Shown here: positions 47,587 to 57,768 of the stretch, one piece after another
How positions within the stretch are numbered: the first letter of the stretch is position 1
Layout of the letters: every line of letters begins with the position of its first letter
DNA from: Novosphingobium sp. HII-3
GTDB taxonomy: Bacteria; Pseudomonadota; Alphaproteobacteria; Sphingomonadales; Sphingomonadaceae
Direction: 5' to 3'
DNA length: 64,000 nucleotides
NCBI RefSeq assembly: GCF_002916655.1
Contig: NZ_PPSM01000066.1
Span: 62,001-126,000 of the forward strand
Notes under the pieces: model-generated
What the model was told of the DNA's origin: nothing
What the model saw: only the letters and a program-made list of their open reading frames with translations
Databases searched by the model: none
Position numbers and translations under genes: made by a program

Positions 47587-48456
47587 ATGTCGCGGTCCAT
47601 GCAGATCATCTTCGCGTTCGTCGCGGTGCTGGCGCTACTTGCTGCGGCGATCGCGATTGGTGGCACCTTCATGGCGCGGGCCGGGGCCTACGACTACGTG
47701 GTGCGCTTCGACCTGCCCCCGGTCGGCACACCTGTAGGGCTTCCTCGCGTGGACGGTCCGGCCGATGCAAGTCGTCCGCTGGTGGTGATCGACCCCGGTC
47801 ATGGCGGGTTCGATCCGGGTGCCGGGCAGGGTGTGCTCAAGGAAAAGACGGTGGCGTTGCAGATCGCCTTGAAGCTGCGGGACGCCCTGCTTGCAGGAGG
47901 GGGGCTGCGCGTCGCGCTGACCAGGGACACGGATCGCTTCATCGCGCTCGAGGATCGGCCAGACATTGCACGGCGCCTGAACGCCGACCTCTTCATCTCC
48001 ATCCACGCGGATAGCGCCGAGGCCGAATCGGCCCGGGGCGCAAGCGTCTACGTTCTTTCGGAAAGAGGTTCGAGCCAGGCTGCCGAACGCTTCGCCGCGC
48101 GTGAGAACGGGGCCGGACGTGTCAACGGCGTGGCCCTGACGCGGACGAGCGCAGAGGTGGGCGCGATCCTCCTCGACCTTTCCCAGCGGGGAGCGCAGGC
48201 CCGCTCGGCCCAGGCTGCAACCCTGCTGCTACGGGAACTGCGCGAGGCCGGTCTTGCGATGCACCGGGAGCACCCGGAGACGGCCTCTCTCGTCGTCCTC
48301 AAGGCACCGGACATACCGTCGATCCTTTTCGAAACCGGCTACATCAACAATCCCGAGGAAGCCGCCATCCTCGCCTCGCCTGCGGGACAGGATGCACGTG
48401 CGCAAGTGGCGGCAAGGGCTGTGCGCGCATATCTCGCCCGGAATGCGGGGGCCTGA
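47587..48456 (+). CDS. N-acetylmuramoyl-L-alanine amidase (Amidase_3)
   Basis: The 289-residue zinc amidase cuts the stem peptide from murein for daughter-cell separation and turnover. An N-terminal hydrophobic helix (residues 5-28) is a signal or anchor. The zinc ligands and catalytic residues are visible in VIDPGHGGFDPGA, ISIHADS and LFETGYINNPEEA. There is no AMIN domain, so it is a short AmiC-type. An ATG at 47599 is an alternative start. The neighbour is PBP1A, a common alphaproteobacterial pairing next to rne. Confidence 0.93.
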   Translation: MSRSMQIIFAFVAVLALLAAAIAIGGTFMARAGAYDYVVRFDLPPVGTPVGLPRVDGPADASRPLVVIDPGHGGFDPGAGQGVLKEKTVALQIALKLRDALLAGGGLRVALTRDTDRFIALEDRPDIARRLNADLFISIHADSAEAESARGASVYVLSERGSSQAAERFAARENGAGRVNGVALTRTSAEVGAILLDLSQRGAQARSAQAATLLLRELREAGLAMHREHPETASLVVLKAPDIPSILFETGYINNPEEAAILASPAGQDARAQVAARAVRAYLARNAGA

Positions 48457-48528
48457 ATGCAGGCCGGGCGCGACGTGCGACGAGGGTGGTTTCCTTGGGC
48501 GGAAACGACGTGCTAGAGGGCGCCCGCA

Positions 48529-51057
48529 ATGAACGACGCGATTGATCCCGGCGAACAGCCGCCCGAAGACGCGACTTACCGCATTCGCCGCGAAAGGTCG
48601 GGACGCTTTGTCGCGCTCCGCAAGGCGTGGCGCGAGCGTAAGTGGCTCCGCCGCTTCGGCTATGTCGGCGCCGCCGGGCTGGTTGGGGCTGCCGGGTTTG
48701 TCGTGTACCTGTCCCATGACCTGCCCGATGCGAACAGGCTGCTGGAGTATCAACCGCCGCTGCCGACGATGGTGCGCGCGATGGACGGCGAGATCGTCTA
48801 TTCGTACGCTCGTGAGCGGCGCGTGCAGTTGCGATACGTCGATTTTCCCCGGCCGCTCGTGAACGCATTCCTCTCCGCCGAGGATCGCACCTTCTGGACG
48901 CACGGTGGCGTTGACATCGGTGGTCTTGCCGGTGCCGTGGTAGATTATGCCTCCAAGTACGGAAGCGGAGAGCGCGCGAAGGGCGGCTCCACGATCACGC
49001 AGCAGGTGGCAAAGAACATCCTGATCGGTGACGAATACTCCGTGACGCGCAAGCTCAAGGAAATGATCGTCGCACACCGCATCGAAGGTGTTCTTTCGAA
49101 GCAGCAGATCCTTGAGCTTTATCTTAACGAGATCCCGCTCGGGCGCCGCTCGTTCGGGGTGCAGGCTGCGGCTCGGGCCTATTTCGACCGCGACGTCGAG
49201 AACCTGACGCTGAGCCAGAGCGCTTTCCTGGCGATCCTTCCGCGGGCCCCCGAAGTCTATGGCCGCAAGAAGCACGAGGAGCGTGCGCTCGAACGCCGGA
49301 ACTGGGTTCTGGACCAGATGGTTCGCAATGGCTGGGCAAGCGCGCAAGAGGCGGCGGCTGCCAAAGCCGAGCCTCTTGGTCTCGTCACTCAACGCGCCAG
49401 TAAGTACGATCCGTCCAACGGGTACTTCCTCGAAGAGGTGCGTCGCCGCCTGATCGGGCAGTATGGCGAAAAGGCCGAAGATGGGCCCAACAGCGTCTAC
49501 GCCGGCGGTCTCTGGGTGCGCACGTCGCTGGACCCCGAGATGCAGGTTGCGGTTCGAGACGCCCTGCGCAAGGGGCTGCTGCTTTACCATGGCAATCGGG
49601 GTTTCGTGCGACCGATCGCGCACCTTAAGGATCTCGAGAACTGGCAGAGCCAGCTTGTCGTCGCGAACAAGACGATCGACTACAGGAACTGGCGTGTCGG
49701 CGTCATCCTTGAGGCTTCGGGCAGCACGGGCCGCATCGGCTTCTCCGACGGCACGGAAGGAACGCTTACCGCAGTTTCGGAGCGCGCCAGGGTGGGCGAT
49801 CTGGTAGCAGCGCAGCCGGTCGGCAGCACGACCTGGGCCTTGCGCGGCATTCCCGAAGTCTCAGGAGGCATGATCATCGAGCAGCCGGTGTCGGGCCGCA
49901 TCGTGGCGATGCAGGGCGGCTTCGATGCCGGGCTCGACTCGTTCAACCGCGCCGTGCAGGCCGAGCGCCAGCCGGGCTCGACGATCAAGCCCTTCGTCTA
50001 TGCGACGGCGCTGCAGAACGGCATGACCCCTGCCACCCAGGTGCTCGACGGGACGTTCTGCGTGTTCCAGGGCGCCGGCCTCGGCAACAAGTGCTTCCGC
50101 AATTTCGGCGGCGCGGGTGGTTCCGGCTCCCATACCATGCGGTGGGGCCTTGAGCAGTCGCGCAACCTCATGACGGTACGCATCGCCAACGACGTCGGCA
50201 TGGGGAAGGTGACGCGCACCTTCCGAAACATGGGCATCGGGGATTACCAGAAGTACCTCTCGTTCGCCCTTGGCGCCGGGGAGACGACCGTCGCACGCAT
50301 GATCAACGCCTACGCGGCTCTCGCCAACAACGGTGTGCAGTTCTCCGGTTCCGTGATTGACTACGTGCAGGACCGGAACGGCAAGGTCATCTGGCGGGCG
50401 GACAAGAGCACCTGCAACGGCTGCAACATGCCGAACTGGAACGGCAAGCCGATGCCGCGCATCCAGCGCGTCGGAAAGCAGGTCATGGATGCGCCGACAG
50501 CCTACCAGACGGTCCACATGCTCGAAGGCGTGGTGACGCGGGGTACGGCCGAACGCCTTCGTGATCTCAAGATACCGCTGTTCGGCAAGACGGGCACGAC
50601 GAATGGCCCGACCGACGTCTGGTTCATGGGCGGCAATCAGGACTACGTCGGCGGCGTGTACTTGGGATACGATTCTCCTCGCTCGCTTGGCGGTTACGCG
50701 CAGGGTGGGCGCATCGCCGCACCGATATTCAAGGATGTCGTCCTCGCCACGCGCGAACGCTGGAGCGGCAGGCCTTTCGTTGCGCCGCAGGGCATACGTA
50801 TGGTCCGGATCGACCGCGCATCCGGCAAACGGGTCATGGGCGTCGAGCCTTCCGACGAGCCCAAGGCGGCGGTGATCTGGGAGGCTTTCAAGCCGGACAC
50901 GGAACCAAGGCAGTACACGGCGGAGGACGAGTTTACCCGCCGGCGCGATGCTCTGGTGGCGTCCATCCGCAATGCGCGGGAGGCTCGCGCGGCGGCCAGC
51001 GCCAGCACTGCGGGTGACATCGGGAACTTTGCTGAACAGCAAGGCGGCGTATACTGA
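48529..51057 (+). CDS. mrcA: Penicillin-binding protein 1A (bifunctional)
   Basis: The 842-residue enzyme polymerises and cross-links murein. A cytoplasmic tail and membrane helix (about residues 42-63) precede the glycosyltransferase domain. The catalytic glutamate is in SAEDRTFWTHGG near residue 118, with KGGSTITQQVAKN downstream. The transpeptidase serine is in GSTIKPFVY near residue 484, and KTGTTNGP is near residue 687. An OB-like insert lies between the two domains. The start follows TAGAGGG. Confidence 0.96.
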   Translation: MNDAIDPGEQPPEDATYRIRRERSGRFVALRKAWRERKWLRRFGYVGAAGLVGAAGFVVYLSHDLPDANRLLEYQPPLPTMVRAMDGEIVYSYARERRVQLRYVDFPRPLVNAFLSAEDRTFWTHGGVDIGGLAGAVVDYASKYGSGERAKGGSTITQQVAKNILIGDEYSVTRKLKEMIVAHRIEGVLSKQQILELYLNEIPLGRRSFGVQAAARAYFDRDVENLTLSQSAFLAILPRAPEVYGRKKHEERALERRNWVLDQMVRNGWASAQEAAAAKAEPLGLVTQRASKYDPSNGYFLEEVRRRLIGQYGEKAEDGPNSVYAGGLWVRTSLDPEMQVAVRDALRKGLLLYHGNRGFVRPIAHLKDLENWQSQLVVANKTIDYRNWRVGVILEASGSTGRIGFSDGTEGTLTAVSERARVGDLVAAQPVGSTTWALRGIPEVSGGMIIEQPVSGRIVAMQGGFDAGLDSFNRAVQAERQPGSTIKPFVYATALQNGMTPATQVLDGTFCVFQGAGLGNKCFRNFGGAGGSGSHTMRWGLEQSRNLMTVRIANDVGMGKVTRTFRNMGIGDYQKYLSFALGAGETTVARMINAYAALANNGVQFSGSVIDYVQDRNGKVIWRADKSTCNGCNMPNWNGKPMPRIQRVGKQVMDAPTAYQTVHMLEGVVTRGTAERLRDLKIPLFGKTGTTNGPTDVWFMGGNQDYVGGVYLGYDSPRSLGGYAQGGRIAAPIFKDVVLATRERWSGRPFVAPQGIRMVRIDRASGKRVMGVEPSDEPKAAVIWEAFKPDTEPRQYTAEDEFTRRRDALVASIRNAREARAAASASTAGDIGNFAEQQGGVY

Positions 51058-51109
51058 TCTCTTGACGGGCGACGGCGATAACGCCGCGCCCCTTCAGGGA
51101 GACAGGACG

Positions 51110-52687
51110 ATGCCCGGCCACCACCCGTCCCATCATGCGCGCGCCACTCCCGAGGCGCTTGCTCTGATCGTTGCCGACACGGGAGAGGCGCTGACATACC
51201 GCGAGTTGGATGAACGATCCAACAGGGTGGCGCAGCTCCTGCGCTCCCTTGGCCTGAGGCCGGGCGACAGGATAGGCGTGATGCTTCGCAACTCGCCGGA
51301 TTTCTCGTGCATCTACTGGGGTGCAACGCGGTGCGGCTGCTTCGTCACCCTGCTGTCCACTCATCTCAAGCCCCTGGAAGCTGCCTACATCGTGCGGGAC
51401 GCGCAGGTGAGGGCGTTGTTCCTGTCCGGTTCGATCGGGGACACTCCGCGCATCCTGGCGGCTGATCGGCGCACACTCGTTCCCGAAGTCGACCATGTCT
51501 TTGCTGCGGGCGATGAGGACGGCGAGAACCTCGAAGGCGCTGCATCGCTGGGCTCTGCGCTGCAGGCGATGCCGGCTCGCCCTGTGGAGGGCGAGATATC
51601 CGGCTTCCACATGATCTACTCAAGCGGCACCACCGGCCGTCCGAAAGGCATCGTGCTGCCTTTCACGCCGGGTCCGATCGACGAGTTCAACGCCCTTGAA
51701 GGCGCCTTGCCGATCTACCGTGAACTGAGGCCTCTGGTCTCGCTCAATGCAGGGCCCTTGTACCACGGAGCGCCTCTGTCCGGTATGGTGACCGCTCAGC
51801 GGCTGGGGGGCTTGTTCGTGACGCAGCGCAAGTTCGATGCGGAAGGCGTGCTTGCGGCAATCGAACGACACAAGGTGACCGTCGCGCAGTTCGTGCCCAC
51901 CATGTTTGTTCGCCTCCTGGCTCTTCCCGATGACATACGCAGTCGGTACGCGATCTCCACCCTGCGCATGGCCATTCATGCTGCAGCGCCTTGCCCCGTG
52001 GAGATCAAGCGCCGGATGATCGAGTGGTGGGGGCCGATCCTGTTCGAGTACTATGGCAGCACCGAAGGCGTGGGAGCCACGGCCATCACATCGCGCGAGT
52101 GGCTCGAGCGGCCTGGCTCGGTGGGCAGGTCCTCGCTCGGTCCGATCCACATCTGCGACGAGGAAGGCCGCGAACTTCCGACAGGTCAGGAGGGCATTGT
52201 CTACTTCGAAGCGCCACCGGGGCGCGGAGTCACCTATCTGAACGATCGTGACAAGACGAGGCGAGCCGCTCATCCGCAGCATCAGGCATGGTTCGCTGTG
52301 GGGGATATCGGGCGAGTTGACGCAGACGGCTATCTTTACCTCACCGACCGCAAGGACTTCATGATCATCTCCGGCGGGGTGAACATCTATCCGCAGGCGG
52401 TCGAGGACTGCCTGATCGTGCATCCGCACGTCCTCGACGTCGCCGTCATAGGCGTGGCCGATCCCGAGTTCGGCGAGAAAGTAAAGGCCGTTATCCAGCT
52501 CAAGCCGGATGTTCGGCCGGGACTGGATATCGAAGCGTCCCTGCGCACATGGTGCCGCGAGCGCATTTCGCCGGTGACCGCTCCGCGTGACTACGAGTTC
52601 GTCAGCGAATTGCCACGGTTACCCTCGGGGAAGCTCGCGAAACACGAACTGCGCAAACTCTACGGAAACGCTGTCGCTGTCATGTGA
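51110..52687 (+). CDS. Acyl-CoA synthetase (AMP-forming)
   Basis: The protein (525 residues from the ATG at 51110) has the P-loop YSSGTTGRPKGI, YYGSTEGVG and GDIGRVDADGYLYLTDRKD hinge. The GGVNIYPQAVE motif and the catalytic lysine (LPSGKLAKHEL) are also present. It makes CoA esters of a carboxylic acid, probably the first step of the local catabolic route. The frame is open upstream into mrcA; the local ATG follows ACAGGACG. The substrate is not inferable from sequence. Confidence 0.9.
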   Translation: MPGHHPSHHARATPEALALIVADTGEALTYRELDERSNRVAQLLRSLGLRPGDRIGVMLRNSPDFSCIYWGATRCGCFVTLLSTHLKPLEAAYIVRDAQVRALFLSGSIGDTPRILAADRRTLVPEVDHVFAAGDEDGENLEGAASLGSALQAMPARPVEGEISGFHMIYSSGTTGRPKGIVLPFTPGPIDEFNALEGALPIYRELRPLVSLNAGPLYHGAPLSGMVTAQRLGGLFVTQRKFDAEGVLAAIERHKVTVAQFVPTMFVRLLALPDDIRSRYAISTLRMAIHAAAPCPVEIKRRMIEWWGPILFEYYGSTEGVGATAITSREWLERPGSVGRSSLGPIHICDEEGRELPTGQEGIVYFEAPPGRGVTYLNDRDKTRRAAHPQHQAWFAVGDIGRVDADGYLYLTDRKDFMIISGGVNIYPQAVEDCLIVHPHVLDVAVIGVADPEFGEKVKAVIQLKPDVRPGLDIEASLRTWCRERISPVTAPRDYEFVSELPRLPSGKLAKHELRKLYGNAVAVM

Positions 52688-52741
52688 TTGCCAAACGGGG
52701 CGGTTGGCTGCACAAGTTCGGAAAGTAAGGGGAGGATGTCC

Positions 52742-53839
52742 ATGAGACAGATCGCAAGTACAGCTCTTGCACGGTCGCTGTTCGCAATGGGAGCGGCAAC
52801 GCTCGCGTTGACAGCCGCAGTCGTGAGGGCGGAGGCACCGGCTCCCGAACCCGCCTCGGCGACCGCCAGGGCCACACAGGCAGAACCCTATGTCCGGCCT
52901 GACGTGAAGGCATTCCTGAAGGCTTACAACGCAAGGCCCCAGCCAGCCCTGACGCGGGAAATGCTGATGCAGATACACAAGATGCCGCCCTCCGCGATTG
53001 CCGGAATGGCACAGCAGGATCTCCCTGTCGGGGACATCACCACGAAGGATGTGACCATGCCGGGGCCAGCGGGGCCGATGGCGCTGCGCATGTTCGATCC
53101 CCGCGGGGAGCGCGAACCGGGGCCTGTGATCGTATTCTATCACGGCGGCGGCTATGTGCTGGGCAGCATCGATACCCACGCGGGACTTGCGGCCGAAATC
53201 GCGCGCCAGCTCGACCTGCCGGTTGTTTCGGTGGAATATCGTCTCGCGCCCGAAAACCCTTGGCCTGCAGCACCGGACGATGGTGAGGCCGCTGCCCGGT
53301 GGATCGCGGCGAACGGCGCGGCATTCGGAAGGCAGTTCAACGGCCTGATCCTCAGCGGCGACAGCGCGGGCGGGAATTTGACGCTCGTCACGGCCGCCGC
53401 GCTGCGGGACAAGCCCGCCGCTCTTCCGGTGGTTATGCAGATACCCATCTATCCGGCAACGGATTTCGCCAAGACGTACCCTTCTGCGACGACCTTCGCA
53501 TCGGGCTACCTGCTGGATGACGCCAGCATGACAAACTTCCGGAAGCACTACGCCGCGGATCCCGAAAGCTTGCGCGCGTCTCCCCTTCGCGGAAACCTTG
53601 CGGGCCTGCCCCCGACCGTGCTGGTAACGGCCGGGCTCGATCCGCTACGCGACCAGGGCAGGGCCTACGCGGCCAAGCTCGTCGACGCCGGCGTGTCCAC
53701 CGCGTATTATGAGGGGCACGGGCTGATTCACGGCTTCGCCAGCTTCCGCAAGGTGATCCCCTCGGCACAGGCTGACACCCTGGCATTCCTGCGCGTGGCA
53801 AAAGCCATGCTGGATGAGCAAGCGGCCTTGCCGAAGTGA
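52742..53839 (+). CDS. Exported alpha/beta-hydrolase (hormone-sensitive-lipase family)
   Basis: The 365-residue esterase has a signal peptide (ARSLFAMGAATLALTAAVVRAEA), so it acts outside the cytoplasm. HYHGGGYV-type oxyanion (FYHGGGYVLGS) and the nucleophile GDSAGGN near residue 206 define the HSL family. The acid and histidine appear in TAGLDPLRDQG and GLIHGF. I chose ATG 52742 because GGGGAGG precedes it by seven bases. It could release the acid activated by the upstream ligase. Confidence 0.88.
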   Translation: MRQIASTALARSLFAMGAATLALTAAVVRAEAPAPEPASATARATQAEPYVRPDVKAFLKAYNARPQPALTREMLMQIHKMPPSAIAGMAQQDLPVGDITTKDVTMPGPAGPMALRMFDPRGEREPGPVIVFYHGGGYVLGSIDTHAGLAAEIARQLDLPVVSVEYRLAPENPWPAAPDDGEAAARWIAANGAAFGRQFNGLILSGDSAGGNLTLVTAAALRDKPAALPVVMQIPIYPATDFAKTYPSATTFASGYLLDDASMTNFRKHYAADPESLRASPLRGNLAGLPPTVLVTAGLDPLRDQGRAYAAKLVDAGVSTAYYEGHGLIHGFASFRKVIPSAQADTLAFLRVAKAMLDEQAALPK

Positions 53840-53892
53840 CAAGGGTGGTAGCCCGGCGTCACACCGCGCCGTTCTAACGCTGTGCTGAGCGT

Positions 53893-54942
53893 TCAGGCAC
53901 TGGCGCGGAACTGCTGCGGGGTGAGGCCGGTCCACCGCTTGAACGCCCGTCCGAAGCTGGTCTGCTCCCCGTAGCCCAGCCGGTCGGCGATTTCATCGAG
54001 CGACAGGCGCTTTTCGGCAAGGTGGCTTTTCGCCAGACTTTCCCGCTGGCTCTCGACCAGTTCGGAGAACTTCGCCCCTTCGGCGGCAAGCCGCGACTGG
54101 AGGGTGCGTACTGACATTCCCGTTTTCTCGGCACAGCGCTCGATCGAACAGGATCCCGTAGCAAGCGCCCCGCGAATGTAGCTGCATACCCTCTCCATGA
54201 TCGAAGGGCTGTGCGCGGATTTGACCCGTTGCAGATAGGAGCCCAGCAGGCGGTACAGCAGGCGGTTGGCGCTTGGCACCGGCTGTTCGAGCGCCTGAAC
54301 CGGAAAGGCTATCGCGTTGCGGTTGGCGCGTCTGTGAATGCGGCAGCCAAGTGTCTTCTCGATCTCGGGAAGATCGGTGGCGCGCGGATCGGCTGACAGG
54401 CTCACCCAGCTCGGCTTGAACGCCGGACCTCCCATCGACTGCAGCAACTTGGCGTTGAGCAGGGCGGCTTGATAGTTGGCCTGCTCGTTGACCCCGATAT
54501 CGGTGTTTACTAGCCACGTCAGTTCAGCCGTCTCGCGCCCTTCTATGAGGACCACCTCGCAGTCCGGTGCGTGGACGACGGGAAGGAAGTCGATCAGGCA
54601 CCGAATGCCGGCACGCACCGTCGGGGCCGAGCGGCATAGGGCGGTGACGCAGCCGAAGACTTCGGGGTCCTGTGTGGCGGCGATGTGGAGGCCGAACAGC
54701 GGATCGTCGAACAGGACGCTGCAGTACTCGAGCGTGTCGGCCAGTTGCTGTGGGGCGATGAGGCTTTCGGGATCGGTGAGTACCCGCGCCTCCATCCCAT
54801 GGCGTTCGACGATCCCACGCGCGTCCCGACCCCGGCTGCGGACAAAGCCTGCAAGTCCCGAGAAGTTGGCAGCCCGCACCTGCCCACCCGCGGGCGCTAC
54901 GTCGAGTGGTCCATCCAGGCTGAAGAAGCTGTCCTGACCCAT
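53893..54942 (-). CDS. AraC family regulator with arabinose-binding-like N-terminal domain
   Basis: The 349-residue protein has an N-terminal ligand-binding-like domain (FGLHIAATQDPEVFGCVTAL, then LIDFLPVV). A C-terminal AraC helix-turn-helix pair follows (ERCAEKTGMSVRTLQSRLAA and LDEIADRLGYGEQTSFGRAF). The ATG at 54942 follows AAGGGGAGG. It is divergent from the crotonase and convergent with the esterase, so it is a likely local regulator; the ligand is unknown. Confidence 0.9.
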   Translation of the reverse strand: MGQDSFFSLDGPLDVAPAGGQVRAANFSGLAGFVRSRGRDARGIVERHGMEARVLTDPESLIAPQQLADTLEYCSVLFDDPLFGLHIAATQDPEVFGCVTALCRSAPTVRAGIRCLIDFLPVVHAPDCEVVLIEGRETAELTWLVNTDIGVNEQANYQAALLNAKLLQSMGGPAFKPSWVSLSADPRATDLPEIEKTLGCRIHRRANRNAIAFPVQALEQPVPSANRLLYRLLGSYLQRVKSAHSPSIMERVCSYIRGALATGSCSIERCAEKTGMSVRTLQSRLAAEGAKFSELVESQRESLAKSHLAEKRLSLDEIADRLGYGEQTSFGRAFKRWTGLTPQQFRASA

Positions 54943-55148
54943 GGTCCTCCCCTTGATCATTCGGGCGAATCTGCCGGCGCGCTGTCCGCCTCACGCTTGG
55001 TCGCGCCTGCACGGCAGCACCGCGCGCGTTCAATATCGAGGGCGTCGCGCGTAATGCCAATACCCCCCGGCTTGCCTGTGGCAGCAGGAGACAAAGCACA
55101 GCGCTGCCAATCGCGACGGCGCAGACCATGAGCGGGGGAGGATTATTC

Positions 55149-56120
55149 ATGACGACAATCGGCGATCACAAGAAGGCGGCGGAAGACCACATTCGCTACG
55201 AAAAGGACCCGAAGACAAAGATCGCCACGATCACCTTCAGCCGTCTGGACAAACACAACACCGCGACCATCGGCATGCGGGCGCGCTTCGGAGAGCTGGT
55301 GTTCGGCGCCAACATCGACGACGACGTCAAAGTGCTGGTCATTCGCGGCGAAGGCGACAATCTGGGCAGCGGTGGAGACCTGGACGAGCACGGCGATCTT
55401 TACCTCAACCCGAAGCCCGGTGACGGTTTCCTCGTGGACATGGAAATCGAAGATGCGGCCGTGAAGTATCCGCCGCCGGGTTCCTTTCGCTATCTTCACG
55501 GCCTCACGGACTTCTACGCAAAGGCCCGATCAGGCAACCGGCCGCTTCAGGAATTCAAGAAGATCTCGATCGTGGAAGCGAAGGGCTATTGCTACGGCTG
55601 GCATTTCTACCAGTGCGCCGATGCGGACCTGATCGTCTCGTCAGACGACGCGCTGTTCGGGCATCCCTCGTTCCGCTACGCCGGCTGGGGTCCACGCATG
55701 TGGCAGTGGCTCGAGATGGTGGGGTTGCGCCGCTTCTCGGAGATGCTGTTTACCGGGCGCCCCTTTACGGCTGACGAGATGCTGAACTGCAACTTCGTAA
55801 ACTCGGTGGTGCCGCGGGACAAGCTTGAGGCCGAAACAGCCAAGTACGCGCACGCGTGCTCGATCACCCGGCCGACCGATGTTGTGGTCGCTCAGAAAAC
55901 CTTCATCGAGGCGTACAAGCAGTACCGTGGCGAATACATGGGCAGCCTTCTCACGGGATGGCTGGAGGGCATGCTGCCGTTGATGAAGGACGATGGCGCC
56001 GACGACGTCAATCTCGGCAAGGAGGGAACCTTCCGGCAGGGGATCGGCAAGGTCGTCAAGAATCACGACCTGAACTATCCTCCCGAGTGGCGCCTGTCGA
56101 AAAAGGGCCGGGAAGGATAA
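55149..56120 (+). CDS. Crotonase-fold enoyl-CoA hydratase/isomerase family protein
   Basis: The 323-residue protein is longer than a simple crotonase (about 260). Oxyanion-hole regions are present (GSGGDLDEHGD and AKGYCYGWHFYQCAD). At the usual first glutamate position it reads FGHPSF, so serine replaces it, while a glutamate is kept in RRFSEMLFTGRP. It should act on a CoA ester, but not as an ordinary hydratase. It begins after GGGGGAGGATT and is read away from the AraC regulator. Confidence 0.85.
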   Translation: MTTIGDHKKAAEDHIRYEKDPKTKIATITFSRLDKHNTATIGMRARFGELVFGANIDDDVKVLVIRGEGDNLGSGGDLDEHGDLYLNPKPGDGFLVDMEIEDAAVKYPPPGSFRYLHGLTDFYAKARSGNRPLQEFKKISIVEAKGYCYGWHFYQCADADLIVSSDDALFGHPSFRYAGWGPRMWQWLEMVGLRRFSEMLFTGRPFTADEMLNCNFVNSVVPRDKLEAETAKYAHACSITRPTDVVVAQKTFIEAYKQYRGEYMGSLLTGWLEGMLPLMKDDGADDVNLGKEGTFRQGIGKVVKNHDLNYPPEWRLSKKGREG

Positions 56121-56299
56121 CGCCCGGGCGATGGCATCTACAACGCGCGCAATGCGGATCGATTTGCGCGCAATGTAGGGTAGCTTCGTGAACGGTTGCT
56201 ACGAAGTAGTCCGATAGGACCGACAAGAGTCGGCCAAGTCAGGTTCGGGGATCACGCCGTTAAGGAAAGCGTCTTGATTTCCGCAAATGGGAGAGAACC

Positions 56300-57334
56300 A
56301 TGGCAGAGACTCTGTTCGCTCTAGACAAGCGCAACTATCGCGATTGCCAGGCGGTGTTCCGGGGCAAGCGGGATCAGGAGTATTACCTCGGTGACTTCTG
56401 GATCGAAGATGGATCGTCCATTGACGTCCGCTCCGAGCGCAAAGGCGTTGGGGCGATCTCCATCATACGCCAGCGGTCCGCAGCGAAGCTGTTCTTCCGC
56501 CGTACGCGCCAGCACATCCGCGAAGACGCGACGGACCTTTCTGTCCTCTGGTTCGTGAAGCGTGGCGAACTCGCCTTCTCCAACCAGTGCGGCAACAAGG
56601 TGGCCGGGCCGGGTGACTTCATCATCACCCGCTCCATGTCCCCGTTCTTCATGGAGTGCCGGCCAGGCGCGGACGGCACGCATGAAGTGCTGCATGTGAC
56701 AGTACCCACTCACATTCTGCGCGGCTTCGTGTGCCAGGACTTCAGCACCGGCCTGTTCATGGCGATGGAACGTGCCGAACTGGCGCTTGCCGAGAACCTG
56801 TTGACGGAAGTGTTCTCCGACAATGGCAGCATCGGGGACACGTCCTCGCGCCTTCTGGTCGAAACAGCGTTCGGCCTGATCGGCAACGCGATCCGCGAAA
56901 CAGAGGAGATGCAGCCTGTCCGGCGGTCGATCGCTGATCGACGACTGGAGGAGGTGCTTCGCTTCATCGAGATTCACCTCTCCGATCCCCAACTCTCGAC
57001 CGCGATGGTGGCGAAAGGTTGCGGAATCAGCCCACGCTACCTCTCGTTTCTTCTGCGGCTGCGGGAAACGTCCTTTTCCGAACTCGTCTGGGAGCAGCGC
57101 TTGGCGAAGGCGAAGGCATGGCTTTCCAGTTCCGATCCCCGCGATATCTCCATCAGCGAGATCGCGTATGGTGTCGGCTTCAAGAGCCCAGCGCATTTCA
57201 GTCGTATGTTCAAGCGGGTTTTCGGTGCCAACCCCCGAGAGTATCGGGGCGACGCAGGAGCCGAGGAGCAGATGCACCTGACCGCGCCCGAACCTTACCT
57301 CGATTACGTGGGGAGCAGCAGCCTCCTGCAATGA
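56300..57334 (+). CDS. AraC family regulator (AraC-binding-like N-terminus)
   Basis: The 344-residue protein has a cupin-like N-terminal half (SVLWFVKRGELAFSNQCGN, GPGDFIITRSMSPF), followed by AraC helix-turn-helix motifs. These read MVAKGCGISPRYLSFLLRLR and ISEIAYGVGFKSPAHFSRMF. The start follows GGGAGAG. It is the second AraC regulator of this region, of a different subtype from the first (FeaR-like). Confidence 0.9.
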   Translation: MAETLFALDKRNYRDCQAVFRGKRDQEYYLGDFWIEDGSSIDVRSERKGVGAISIIRQRSAAKLFFRRTRQHIREDATDLSVLWFVKRGELAFSNQCGNKVAGPGDFIITRSMSPFFMECRPGADGTHEVLHVTVPTHILRGFVCQDFSTGLFMAMERAELALAENLLTEVFSDNGSIGDTSSRLLVETAFGLIGNAIRETEEMQPVRRSIADRRLEEVLRFIEIHLSDPQLSTAMVAKGCGISPRYLSFLLRLRETSFSELVWEQRLAKAKAWLSSSDPRDISISEIAYGVGFKSPAHFSRMFKRVFGANPREYRGDAGAEEQMHLTAPEPYLDYVGSSSLLQ

Positions 57335-57432
57335 GGACGGCCGGGCGATGCTTTGGCGCCCAGAGATAGTGCTCACTTGCATCGGCCAGAATGACGGCCA
57401 ATCCTTTCGCCCGGCAAATGACGGAGAGATGC

Positions 57433-57765
57433 ATGAAGATGAAACTCGTGGCGCTGACTCGCCCCAATCCCGGCCGCGAGGCGGAATATCACGAATGGTA
57501 CGATACGAAGCACCTTCCGGAACTGGTGAACAAGTTCGGGATGGCAGGCGCTCAGCGTTACAAGCTAGCCGCGCGCCTCATGGGCAACGACACCAACGAG
57601 TACCTCGCCATCTATGACATCGAGGCCGAAGACCCGATGGCACTGCTTGGGGCGATCGGTGCGGCCTCGCAGGCGGGGGAACTCACGCAGAGCGACGCAC
57701 AGGATTTCGGCACGTGCTACACGGCACTGTTCACCGAGCACGGCGAACGCGTGGTTCCTGCCTGA
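57433..57765 (+). CDS. Small dimeric alpha/beta-barrel protein (EthD/DUF4286-like)
   Basis: The 110-residue protein has a ferredoxin-like pattern, with MKLVALTRPNPGREAEYHEW then HLPELVNKFGMAGAQRYKLA, as in small EthD-like proteins that often accompany ring- or CoA-degradation genes. It could bind a small hydrophobic intermediate. The start at 57433 follows GGAGAG. Function unknown. Confidence 0.75.
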   Translation: MKMKLVALTRPNPGREAEYHEWYDTKHLPELVNKFGMAGAQRYKLAARLMGNDTNEYLAIYDIEAEDPMALLGAIGAASQAGELTQSDAQDFGTCYTALFTEHGERVVPA

Positions 57766-57768
57766 GGA

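Noticed and set aside
47066-47737. 223-codon plus-strand frame between rne and the amidase
   Set aside because: Arginine-rich, no family look, and it overlaps the start of a clear amidase in another frame.
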